Shown: positions 13,898 through 25,337 of the stretch, in pieces
Numbering within the stretch: the first letter of the stretch is position 1
Layout of the letters: each line of letters opens with the position of its first letter
Source of the DNA: Archegozetes longisetosus
Lineage: Eukaryota > Arthropoda > Arachnida > Sarcoptiformes > Trhypochthoniidae
Assembly: GCA_018873245.2 (NCBI GenBank)
Contig: JAEMBT020000005.1
Span: 3,706,001-3,770,000 of the forward strand
Length of the DNA: 64,000 bases
Reading direction: 5' to 3'
The notes under the pieces: generated by a model
Seen by the model: only the letters and a program-made list of their open reading frames with translations
What the model was told of the DNA's origin: nothing
Databases searched by the model: none
Program-made: the position numbers and the translations under genes

Positions 13898-16800
13898 AGA
13901 AACTTATGAATATTGCATTATGACATATACCTCTAGAAGACTAAACAAATGGTTAGTTAGGATTACGCGTTTATGGATGTAGAGGAGAAAAGTTAGTAAT
14001 AACTGGTAAGTTATAAGAGGAAGAGATAGTTTGTGATGCAAGTAATATTTAATGATATTTGTTTCGTCACATAATACACTTAAGCTGAAGACTCATTAGT
14101 TTAGGACGAGACATATATAGACTGCTTTATTACTCAAAGCTAGAATAAATAATATAAATTCTACCAAATAATCAACTACTTTTTGTCTACTTTACTCTCT
14201 CAACTAATTTGATGGCATAAAAAAATTACAGTAAAACCTGTCTTACTTTCAGGTGCACTTAAATGGTTTATAGAGGACAAGATAAAAATGCGATAGAAAA
14301 GGATGCCTTAAGTGTTATTGATTTTTTAAAACAACTTATCTACGTGTTCAACTCAGACAGATTTGACTGCATACTTTAGTTGTGTTTATTAATCCAATAT
14401 TTATGCGTTAATTATTCTAATTTTGAACTCATTTGTTCTCTCGGTTTTCATTATGCATAACAGCTTTCAATAATAAATTTAAACTAATTAACTAATTGGA
14501 GCTTATGTTAAGAATGCATCTAAAGAGATTAAAGTTTCTGACACAAGCTTTTCGTTTCATTTCATTAAACAGTATTGCGTGACTTCGCAGTGAATCTAGT
14601 TTAGAACTTATAAAATATTTTCAAAGGATCGCCGAAATCACAACAGAATTATTCTGTAATAATATTCCAAAGTATATATCTCTATACCGTAGGCTTATTG
14701 CTATACATTCCTGTCTCTAGTCCTATCTGAATTAGAGATAGCACTTTACAGAAGGTAATCGCTATATTTGTAACCACTTGGATACTAGTAACTTTATTAA
14801 ATATTAGCAAATTTAACATCAAATTAAAGCCCGATCATATATCTTTCTTTAGATATATATAGAGAGATGATACGCTCTCGATTTCATAACGCTCTAACAA
14901 AAGGTCTCTCCAAAATATATTTGCACTAAATGTAAAAATTCATTAAAGTTGCTATTGAAAACTCAAAGTGAAAAATAAAAATGTTTCGTGTTTTTTTAAA
15001 CTAATTGAACTTTGCGTGGAAATACAAACTTTCTTCTTGCTTTAAACTAATCAAATACAGAATAAACCTGAACTATTTTTATAATCTTTAAAATATTTAT
15101 TCAATTTTAATTGAAATTAAAAATTTAAGAAAAAATTGAATGGAGACATGTTTGGGAATGAAACCTTTTGTGTAGGCGTCTTAAAATCAAGAATGTGTTA
15201 CTTCTAACTGGGAAAGGTATATGAAAAGAAGATAAATGATGAGCTTTAATTTGACGTAAAATCTGCTGATGGATGTTAAATATTTATAAAGTTATTTGTA
15301 CTGAAAGTGGTTACGAAATATAGATATTACCTTTTGTATAGAGCTGACCTAACGATATACCATAAGTATATAAATATTCCTTTTCTTTTGAAACTCGATT
15401 TAAAAAGTTTCAAACTTAATCTAAAGCGTATTTCTGAAATTCTTGATTCAGTGTGCATTGCTATTACTTATTCATATAAGTTTCTCGAATCAAAACGTTT
15501 TACAGTTGAGAAAGCATTTGCGTTTTGCTCAATTCATTTTTTCGAAATCAGTATTTTTCACAAGATTACTGCACAATTTATTGCAAGCATTTGTTGGCAA
15601 GAGTCGGCAAACATTCAAACATTGTAAGTCGAATAATATAGAGAAAGTTTGTGCGTCACTTTAATACCAGTTTATTATGAAATAATAATAAAGAGTGCAT
15701 TAGATATATCTCAGTTGTTGGGCATTTACTTATTAGCTTAAGTTTGATTATTTGCGATAGTATTGCAGTTGGGAGTATTCAAATAGCACATAGCTACGAG
15801 AAAAACACCTAAGCCATGTCATTCCAACATGTCTTCAGCGTTATTCTCAACTTAACTTTCAATCGCCACCCTTTTTGTCTAAACCGTTAAGAATAGAGTC
15901 TAATATAAATGAATGGTTATGAAGTTTGGCAGAAGACATCATTTCCAGGGGCTATGGGTGATTTAATTTCGATGAAGTATACCTTATGCGAGATGATATC
16001 GAAAGTGTCTTGAATGCCAATTTCATCGCCATAAAAGAGACTGATAGTTCCAGGCAACATAATTAATAAAAAGTAGCAGCTTGGGTATACTCAGAACCAA
16101 TTCTAGTAGCAAGTCTGGAGGTGGCCACATTGCCAACACTCCAATGAATCCAAGGAAAAGTTTTAGGTGCATTGAGAAAAATGGCGTTCACATCGTCTCT
16201 AATTGTCTCAGTTTTGTTTACATGAATGTTGAGTTGAAAATCGATCAAATCAAAATAAGTGTAGATATCAACAACTTTGCTGGCATTGTTGGCAGTTGTG
16301 CTCATTCTGAGATCATTAGGCGCTAATGGATTCCTCATATAATTCAACAACGATTTATGCCTTTTGTGCACGAAATCACTCGAACATATAAGTATTTTTC
16401 GAGCCCCTATCCCTTGTCGGGTCAATTTTCTGTTTAGTAGATTTCTCAGCTCTGCTAATATATCATAGAGTGCTGACTCTTCATCGATCTGGAGATGGTC
16501 CAAGTGCTTCAAATAGAAGCCATCAATATAGTCGAGCCAAAAATCAAATACTTCTAACATCTTTCTGCGAACTGTGGGATGTGACCAGTTTAGAAAGAGT
16601 CGTCCACCGAAATAGAGATGCGACTCTTCCATTTCGGATTGGAGACGGTCTGTCGCACTACTTGATGTCCAATCGAGATCCTGTAGAAAATGATAGGAAG
16701 GCCACGAAATAAGAGTTGGGTTTACGATAAAAGCAATTGAAACCGTTTCCTTTATTTGCAGTGATGCATGTGATGCATTCCTGCACTATTCATAATGTAT

Positions 16801-18348
16801 TACTAGCTATTGAAGTCAACTTCTGTCTCTACTATTCCTCTGCTAACTATCACTCTTCTGCTAGCTGATTCCTCTACGAGCTACCATTCCTGTACTGACT
16901 CATCCTCTTTATTCTGTCTCGCATTAAGAATCACACAAAACAATTGATGAGCAATGAATGAAATTACTGTCCTTAACACATATAATATAAAATATGGCGT
17001 ACTATATAACTGGAGTGACTTAGTCATGATTCGTAAAAAGAGATAACATATATTTATACAGAACACACAATAATAAACTCACATTTATCTGATGATCGCT
17101 GACGTTAACATAAAAATATTGATACTCTCCGGATTTATTGAGAAGCCAATGTGCCGCCCAGGGATGCTGCTCTGATGTTGAGGTCGGGTTTATATCCAGA
17201 ATAACATGAATGCTTGATTTCTTCAACTCTCCCACCTAAACAAAAACATTGTTAACTCAATCAAGCTTTTCAGTCAAACTCCTCAACCAGACTTCTCAAC
17301 CAGACCTCACAACCAGACCTCAACCAGACCAGACCTCACAACCAGACCTCACAACCAGACCTCACAACCAAATCAATCAAACTCATGAATCAATTATCCT
17401 AATTAACTAAATGAATCTAAGTAATCTTAAACTAATCCATGTCAATGACAACAACAGTAAGAAATGAATTTATATTCGCACCAATTCAATAAAGTCACTT
17501 AATTTTCCTAAGTGCGGATCAACACTATAAAAGTCGAGCACATTTTCATATCTATGTGGATAATCCAAAGCAGAAAAAATAGAATTAAGTCTAACTGCTT
17601 TTATTCCAAGCTGTTTGAGATATGAAATTTTATCTTTTAATCCACGAAAGTCTCCGAAGCCGTCATCGTCGGAATCTTTGAAAGAAGCGGGAAAAATTTC
17701 ATAGAAAGTTGATCCCTGCCACCAATTGTCAGTGGAGAGATAGTTGAGAGTATTGTGATGAATGAAGTTGTTGTGACGCCAGACAAATAATATGAACATT
17801 AATAGAACAAAAGTGCAGACAAGTATAACACTAAACACCAATTTAATGGTACAGTTCAGTCCAACAAATCTATAGTCACGTGCTATGGCTCGAGGAAAAC
17901 GGTTTTTCATTAGATATCTATTCCTAATCTGTTTCGACAATGAATTTTGCATTTGTGTCCACAAAGCGTCTGATGCGTTGTCAGGTCCATCACTAAGTGA
18001 TGTGGTAGTGGTTGTGATTGGAGGTGTCAAAAGAAGATATCTAACACTACGAAAATCTTGAAGGGAATCTTCGAGAAGACGAGTGGCGCTATCATTAGTG
18101 TCGCTATCACTTTCGGATGATTTACTTATAACAGTTGCATTGGCAATGTTAGTTACGATTAGATTGTTTGGAATGTTAACTCTAGAAGTATCATGATTTT
18201 CGTCTGATATCTCACTCAGCGCTTGAAAGCTGACTCCTTTACTAAATCCTGATGATGCCACAAATGAAATACTTTCCGATAGATTCATTTGACTTGCCAT
18301 CACATGCCTCAGATCTATTTTGATTAAACGAAAAACAGATGAAATCAT
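11892..18348 (-). CDS. SLC3-type amino-acid transporter heavy chain (4F2hc/rBAT-like), one frameshift
   Basis: Minus-strand exons: 18348-17482, 17235-17083, 16680-15983, 12362-11892, giving ~729 aa once one frame error is allowed. There is a long cytosolic N-terminus, one membrane helix (about 165-190, KLVFSVILVCTFVLLMFILF), then a GH13 alpha-amylase-like ectodomain starting NWWQGSTFYEIFPASFKDSD. This is the type II topology of SLC3 proteins, which carry light-chain amino-acid transporters to the membrane. GH13 catalytic positions are lost: the region-2 nucleophile is replaced (DGFYLKHLDHL), as is the NHD motif (NVATSR), so it is not an enzyme. Exon 3 is 698 nt, one short of phase. Its frame breaks at an A5 run (16068-16072 on the plus strand) between EYTQAATF and LLIMLPGTISLFYGDE. 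The Cys that usually bonds the light chain just after the helix is absent. Confidence 0.88.
12641..12710. repeat. Short tandem repeat, ~21-bp unit x3
   Basis: Three imperfect copies built on ACTTATTCCTCAACAAA inside the SLC3 intron. Confidence 0.6.
13823..13893. repeat. (AG)n microsatellite, 71 bp
   Basis: About 35 uninterrupted AG units, the longest simple repeat in the window, in the SLC3 intron. Expected to be length-variable. Confidence 0.98.
17281..17370. repeat. Minisatellite, ~13-bp unit (CTCACAACCAGAC)
   Basis: Six to seven copies, some shortened to CTCAACCAGAC, within the 246-nt first intron of the SLC3 gene. Confidence 0.85.
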
Positions 18349-18434
18349 TGTAAACGCAGCTGCTCTCTAAACATTTTCTTATTCTATATTACTTTATAGC
18401 TGTTTGAGCTAACTCAACATTAAAGCACACAACA

Positions 18435-18565
18435 AATAGTATTAAAAGGAATAGTATTAAAAGGAATAGTATTATAAAGGAATAGTATTATATGAAGAAT
18501 AACTTTATATGAAGAATAGCGTTATATAAGAAATAGAGCTATATAAGGAACAGTATTATATAAGA
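18435..18565. repeat. Degenerate tandem repeat, unit ~AAGGAATAGTATTA
   Basis: Eight or so decaying copies of a 14-18 bp unit, clean at the left and drifting to AAGAATAGCGTTATAT at the right, just upstream of the SLC3 gene. Confidence 0.75.
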
Positions 18566-19930
18566 TTTAGTTTGACTGCGTTTGCTGAAAATCATTGATA
18601 TTTTTATCATTAGTAGTAACTGACTTAAGGCTGAAAATGAATTAGTTTAAGAGCAAATGCTGGCAGTCTTAATCTTAGCAATTTAAGCAATTTGTTAAGC
18701 CTATCAAACCTAGATTAGTTCTGCTTTTCTCGACCCGTACTCTAGTCATTCGATTAACTAAAGCAGAGCAAATATTAAGACTTTTATAATTTAAGGTCAG
18801 TTTAGTTCGATTTGATAGGATTTCGGTTGAAATAAGCAAATGGTTATAGGAGTAGAAGTTTAAGGGGAGAGATGTGACTAAGAAAAAGAGATGTGACTGA
18901 GAAGAAAAAGATGCTCCTTAGAAGTGGTTTAGGGAGAGTAAATAGAAAATAACTTCAAAATACAATTTACTAATATCTTTGCTCTCAATTTACTCCACCC
19001 AAACATGCGTGACAATCAAACTAGATATTTGGTTTGTTTGATAACTCTCTCATTTGTCTAAATAAGGAACCGGCACAGAGTTGTTGCCCGTTACAAAATA
19101 GAGCAAAAACCAATCGTTATTACATTGCATTAGATGTTAATACAGAAGAAAAGGTTGACATGCGAGAGAAAAACACAATATTAGACGCACTAACTTTTCT
19201 TATTTGTTTGGTCTTACATATGATTGTTATTATCGATTTTGAATCGTCAATCAAAATACTAGTTCTGAAGCTGACGACTATGAAGGCAAGCAATGAGTGC
19301 CAATTTCATGTTAGTCTTTAGTATAACACAATTATTGATTTTTCTACTAATCATTAAAAATATTTTCTACTAATCATTTAAATATTTCATACATTTAATA
19401 CTCCATAGACTTGTCAAATTTTAAGCACTAATAGATAACATTCTTAATACTGGTCTTAGTTTACAGCTAAACCTAACCATTCATAGCTATTCAAACGAAA
19501 AGACGACAAGAGTTAATCATTTGTATTCTTACTTAAGTAGAAGAGAAAATGTACGCGCACGTAAATCAACGAAGAGGTAAAGTAAGAAAATCAGAGATCA
19601 GAAGGAGAGAGAAAGAAAAATTGTAAAATTCAGTTTTGTTCGTGGATTGCTTTTACGGCTGTTGAACGGTTCCATTATCTCATATGAGTTACCAGTTTAT
19701 AATAGGGCGGAAATAATGATAGGCACAGAAAAGAAGACAAAACTCTTACTCTAATACGCAACTCAAAAAGACAAATAAAATGCTGTCTGTATTTGAAATA
19801 ATGGCTAATAAGTTTTTATAGCCTATTTTGTATCATCAATGATCACTATTTTCCTATTTCTAGTCTTAAGCATTTTAGGCTTTTGCTTATATTTTTGAAT
19901 TTGATTACAACAATAACACTTAGGTTTTGT

Positions 19931-20000
19931 TTACCATTAATGGAAAAGTTACCCTCAATGGCAAAGTTACCATCAATGGCAAAGCTACCATCAATAGTAA
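19931..20000. repeat. 18-bp tandem repeat, unit GGCAAAGTTACCATCAAT
   Basis: Four imperfect copies in a row. Both strands stay open through it, which produces spurious short frames. Confidence 0.8.
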
Positions 20001-20289
20001 AACAAGACGATTTAAGTTTTAAATTTGATTTGTTTATTCCCAATTTGTATTTCTACATCATTTGCAGTAAAATATAATTCATCCGATCTCAGTATTGAGA
20101 CACAGCAATCATTGAAGCGAAGAAAAGTTACGGAAAAGTGATTGCAATATATTCGATTTTGTCCTTTCTCCTATTTTGTTAGTTCAATGTTTCTTTACTG
20201 TTGAATGTGTGTCTTTAAGAGGAAAGTGTGATTTACAAAGTAGTTGTAATAGAAAAGCTACTTTCAATCGGCAAGACTACTAACACTGC

Positions 20290-20360
20290 AGTCAGCTACT
20301 GATGCTTTGAGATACTGATGCTCTGAGATACTCATGCTTTGAGATACTCATGCTTTCACT
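20290..20360. repeat. 17-bp tandem repeat, unit GATACTCATGCTTTGA
   Basis: Four near-identical copies, with CATGCTTT/CATGTTTT echoes on to about 20400. Confidence 0.8.
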
Positions 20361-21329
20361 GCTAGCACTCTAGTCAGCTACTCATGTTTTCAACACAAAA
20401 ACTTCAACTTCTGTCTCCTATAAAACATTATACAGACTCCATTCACTAAACTAACAAAAACCTGTCTTCAGATCCCGTCATCTGATCCTCTATTTTCTTC
20501 TGGATCCCTACAATCAGAATGTTCAAACAATACAATTTAGTTATAGCTCGAGTGACGACCGATCAGTTGGTAGGTCGTAAGCAGTGTTATGGTACTGAAT
20601 ATTTTAGAGTATTATTCGCAGTTTTGTTGGAAAGAGAGAAAAAAATCAATAATTACGATCCCGTACAGAATAAGATGAGACATTGTTATGGAGTTAGTTA
20701 GCGATCGAAATTGATAAAAATCATACACATATGAGAGATAGGATGAAAGAAAAACTGCAGTTTTGTATTATAGCCGCATATAATCATCTCTTGACTTCTT
20801 AACCATTAGAAGATGTAATACAGTATAAGTAGAATGCCATTAATCAAACTGATATTAATCCTCATTTCCTGAGAGAGGCATAACTTATTGGTATAACTAT
20901 TGCAAACAGTCAGTTAGAGCTAACCAATAATTGAGAATATTCTCAATAGTATCACAACTTATCCAATAATGACCGAAAAACGGCTTAGTATTGACATCAA
21001 TTCTACCTATTTTTCAACTTTTAGACTATTTTCATTTCTATCCGTTCACATTATTGCGAGCAAAATGAAACTGAAGTACATCTCAAATCTATAAATGTTT
21101 AGATATCTCTTTGTCTCAGTCAATTCATTTCCTTAGGCATTATACTAATTGAATAAATTATGGAAATTAAATTTAATTATTCAATTTTTCACATTTCAAC
21201 TTAAGAGCCAAATGTGTAGTGAATGTGCCGACACTCATTAAACTTTGATGATATTTTTGTTGCGATCTATTCAAAGTAAGCTGCTCGATATATGCTTCAA
21301 ATTCAAATAATTAAGTATATTCTATCATT

Positions 21330-21515
21330 TTAAAATGACGCATAGCAACGACAAATTATGCCTTCTTGTGCCAACATTTCTATCTTAGTCATGTATCAAA
21401 CTTAATTCTTAATCATTGCAAATAAAAGAGTCGCAATTAAAAGTTGAAAATCACACTCATCATAGGGGGATGATATGGTAACGGCATTTTCTCGTAGCTA
21501 TGCAATATTTTAACG
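21330..21515. mobile_element. Dispersed element, variant subfamily copy 1
   Basis: Shares an ordered set of words with 30050-30245: CATAGCAA, ATGCC, ATTTCTATCTT, CAAACTTAATTCTTAA, AGTCGCAATTAAAAGTTGA, TCACACTCATC and a closing GTAGCTATGCA. Left and right ends are poorly defined. Confidence 0.55.
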
Positions 21516-21908
21516 TTACGAACTGCACAGTTGAAAGCGTCTGCCTTAATCGCGGAAGTTTAAATGACAAAGCAGGAACAGAATCAAAATTGAGCCGCTA
21601 TTCGATCGTTTCTATATCATAGTTCACGTTAGAAGTTTAATAAATAAGCAAACCCTTAAAATTTGCTGCACCGAGTGATTCGTTTAAAGCTATAGTGAGT
21701 GATAACAAATCTATGATTTTAATTTTAAAATTTTTAATATTTTATGGGTTTAAACTATAAGTAGATTAGAAAAATGATTTCGTCATCAATACATAAGTAA
21801 AGAAACTGTACTTAAAATCTTACTATAGTTTCATACGGATCATATAGTATACTCATCTCTCCGATATTTAGTCAGGCAGATGTCTGTTTTATTTATACAT
21901 TCGAAAAC

Positions 21909-22104
21909 CTAATAATACTTGATAGCAACTTGAAGTGATGCGCTGTCACATCTCGCTTTCATCAGACCATAATATTTTCAAATATTAGCAAACTTTTAGA
22001 ATATTCAGTATAGTGATCAGATCAAATTTGACAAAAAATTAATATACATCACTGACAAGTTGACATAACGACAGTCTTTCTTGTTGCTATCGTGGATTAT
22101 TAAG
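21909..22104. mobile_element. ~196-bp TIR element (MITE), copy
   Basis: The left end reads CTAATAATACTTGATAGCAA then CTTGAAGTGATGCG. The right end is its inverse, GTTGCTATCGTGGATTATTA. The internal words ATTAGCAAACTTTTAGAATA and GACAAGTTGACATA are shared with copies at 24805, 63007 and others. No coding capacity. Confidence 0.8.
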
Positions 22105-24804
22105 TCTTCAACTCTACACTATTAACATATTCAGCCAGTTCTTACGTTAAGATAGATAATTTGAATTGCGATCATCTCTAAAGCTGTAACTTATAGCTGA
22201 AGAGTTTGAAAAATTGGTTAGCATAAAGGATTATGAGTGAAAAAATAAATTGATCTATGGAAGTCATAACTAATATTTGTTGAGTAGGTTGTATTGAAAC
22301 ATGAAAATACTCGTGTTATAAAACGAAGACATTAAAAGAAAGGAGGCGAGAAGGGAAGCATTGATTTAAGAAAGATTTGATTTTTAGAACCAATGTCTGT
22401 TTGTAGATGTTTGTCAATGTTTGTAGATAGTATTCAATTGATTTAATAGTATATTAAGTAATGAAACAAATGAACCCTAATGAACATTATGTTAGAGATT
22501 CACTAAATTATTAAGGTTGTATCACAAGCTTAGTAAAACGTTTATTATATTCTCCAAGGAGAAAGGGATTAAGTAATAAAAACTCACATGTTTAATACTA
22601 AGCTTTCATTAATATCTCTTCTATTCATTATACTTAAGCTTAGGAGTGAAACAGAACATGAATCAATTCGTTTTAAGCTTATATTTAATCATAAATAATT
22701 CAATTAAAGAGAGTAAGAAGCAGAGAAGTAGATCAGAGATCAGTTTCCTAACTAATAAATCTAAAATTTGAATATACCGTATCTTATCATAAACTTATTG
22801 CTATTATGTAACACATCCAGTCAACCTAATGTAGTTCAATGATTCATCCGTTCCCAGCAGGAAAATAAGAACAATTTAAGGCCTATAAAACCTATCAAAC
22901 CCTACTCTTGACATTGCCTCTGATACAGGATGTGATACACTAATGTTCTTTACAGCATATCTTAAAGCTTCCAAGCAATGTGTGCGAGATATCACAAAAA
23001 ATATTTACCATCAATTCACCAAAAACTATCATTATATACCATGAACAGATTCTAATATTCATCTAAATAAATAACATAATGGTTGCCATGATTTATATGC
23101 AGCTAGTTGAAAAAACTATTCTTTCAATTCTTCAACTAATATTGCTCATGTTTTCTAAGTTTTCTATTTTCTCTTTTCAATTCTTCTTTTCAAAATTTTG
23201 CAAGCTTTTAAATCTCTCCAAAATTATAGCTATATTAGTCCGAGTGATATACAAGCAGAAACCTCACTTTGATTTAGCCGACATATTTGAAAATTGTTAT
23301 TTTTCAAACATAAACCAGTTTATGGCCCGATAAAACTTCATAAGTAAAAGGTTTGGTTGCTTTCATTATAAACTCTACTAATTTACTAAAAATATGAATA
23401 CTTCAGTTTTTCTATTCAAAACAGTTTTAAATTATTAGCCAACAGACATTTATTTGAGAATGAATATAAAGTAGAAATTTATTATAAAATAGTTTCACAT
23501 AAAATAAAATTTTGTGATTTTAAATGAATTTTATGCTAAATAAAGGAACTCAGTGTAAGGAAATAACTTTCAATAATATGTTAATAACCTAAATAAATGA
23601 GTCTTATTAAATAAATTGCAATATTTGATACTTTCTATATATAACTATTTTTGACAATCGTCAGAAAGCATTAATCAAATTTTGAATTGAGGCCATCATT
23701 TTCCTAATTAAAATATATAATTAATTGAGATCATTTGAAAATCATGACACCAAAGTTGAAATGATAAATTATGAAAATTTTTCAAGTTGAGCGCAAGATC
23801 ATTTTTCACAGAATTCAGTTAGAATTTGGATATAACTTAAAGAAAAATGTATTAAATAGAAGATTGAGCCTTTTATTGAGCTGCGATGTCATTGTTATTA
23901 GGGCTATAACTTATAAGATTAATTTGTGATTTTGTACTTAGCGACAAATTTTCAATGATTTAAATACAATATATTAGCGATGCCTCGAGTTTATTGAATT
24001 TATAGATTTTTCTTAGATGTGCGTTTTTAGTGCTCTTATATTAAAATAAGTTTACAAAAAGAAAACTTTCTCATAACTATTTCAATCTCTCACAAATGTA
24101 GTCAAGAAAAATGAGCTCGACTCAAAAATCAAAAAACTTTAACCAATCCTTCATTCATCTCTCATATATCCATACTTTTAGACCCAGTTCACTAGAAATA
24201 CAATTCTAGTTTTTGGTTAAGATACAAAAATATTTCATCTCTTAATCATTGTTAAGTGTGTGATAGGTTACTTCATTAAAGCAAAGAAATCAAATGAAAA
24301 GATCAAATGAGAGGATTATAATAGAAATTATTTGGTTTAATTTTTGAATCCGAGTTTTTAAAGAGTGCCATTTTCACGAGTGTCTAGAAATCTGATACAA
24401 ATCACTATATTTTAATTGGTAGACTTGTTGGCAACCAGACACTCATAGAAATACATGTACCACTGTTAGAAGAGTAGTTGTTTAGTGGCAGATCATTGAA
24501 AAGACCTTATTTAATGATTCATCAATACTTTAATCATATGAATCTGTTATTGAGACTCGCATAGGATTGAGAGACATGTTATTAAACAAAGTGCGTGCAC
24601 TAAATCTCAATTGTGTCTCACTTGCGTTCGTATCTAAAAGTCAAATATATATGGATCAATATGAATTTATAGAAAAATGTGAAGAGTTATTTTACTCTAA
24701 CTTAAAAAATTTTCAAATAAATTTAGACTCGAGTTTTGCTTTTGACTTTTCACCTAAATGTAGTAATCCATAGACATGTAGTACTGAATCAGTATACTGA
24801 ACGG
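22105..24804. other. Gene-free region, part 2
   Basis: AT-rich sequence with small direct repeats (for example TGTTTGTAGATGTTTGT near 22395). A 68-codon open frame at 24567-24773 starts only at a TTG and matches no family I know. Nothing supportable. Confidence 0.5.
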
Positions 24805-25007
24805 CTTAATAATCCCCAATAGTAATCAGTAGTAGTGCGTTTCATTAGATGCACACCATCAAATCATATCCTCAGATATCAGCAAACTTCTAGAATATTC
24901 AACGTAGCAATCAAAGTAAATTAGAGGTCAAATTTGTCAACAAATTGATGCCGATTACTGGCAAATTGACATAGCAACGGTCTTTCCTGCTGCTATCAAG
25001 CATTAAG
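24805..25007. mobile_element. ~203-bp TIR element (MITE), copy
   Basis: Left end CTTAATAATCCCCAATAGTA, right end GCTGCTATCAAGCATTAAG (inverse). Between them ATCAGCAAACTTCTAGAATA, GTCAAATTTG and CAAATTGACATAGCAACGG match the other copies. Confidence 0.8.
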
Positions 25008-25301
25008 TTTAGAGTATATGCATCAAACTAAATGATAGACTTTTTATTTTTTACTTTTTTTCAAGTCTAGACTTTTTGATCAAGGATTAAGCAAAATTTG
25101 GTGTCAGACAGCTATAAGATTTATGGAGCTCAGGATCAAAACTGTAATATCGAACAATTTTTGATTACATGCATATTTACCACAACAGATTTCGAAAGGA
25201 TTATTTTTATATGAATCCTACTTACTATAGAAACCGAATATATTTAACCACTTTTTAAGTCAAGCACATATGAGATCAACTGAAGAAAGAAAGTAAAATG
25301 T

Positions 25302-25302
<1 letters not shown>

Positions 25303-25335
<33 letters not shown>
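25303..25335. repeat. (AG)n microsatellite, 33 bp
   Basis: Sixteen uninterrupted AG units. Confidence 0.97.

Positions 25336-25337
<2 letters not shown>

Larger units (their letters stand above)
12363..15982 (-). other. Long third intron of the SLC3 gene (3.6 kb)
   Basis: GT-AG intron with donor CATAAG|GTATAC (reading minus) at 15982 and acceptor TTTTATAG at 12363. It contains a ~21-bp tandem repeat (12641-12710), a 71-bp (AG)n tract (13823-13893) and a fragment of a dispersed element around 15790-15830 that shares TTTTCTCGTAGCTATG with a copy at 21470 (inverted). Open frames at 15307-15664 show no recognisable protein. Confidence 0.7.
18349..21908. other. Gene-free region, part 1, upstream of SLC3
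   Basis: It begins with the SLC3 5' flank (no clear TATA). It contains three small tandem arrays (18435-18565, 19931-20000, 20290-20360) and an inverted-repeat element relative at about 21330-21515. Open frames up to 95 codons (19034-19321, 20519-20701) show no family motif and no convincing splice context. Confidence 0.6.

Noticed and set aside
11892-18348. Active alpha-glucosidase or amylase
   Set aside because: Membrane-anchored type II layout and loss of the GH13 catalytic acids point to an SLC3 heavy chain.
24567-24773. 68-codon ORF as a gene
   Set aside because: Starts at TTG, no recognised motif, no splice partners, lies in the gene-free block.
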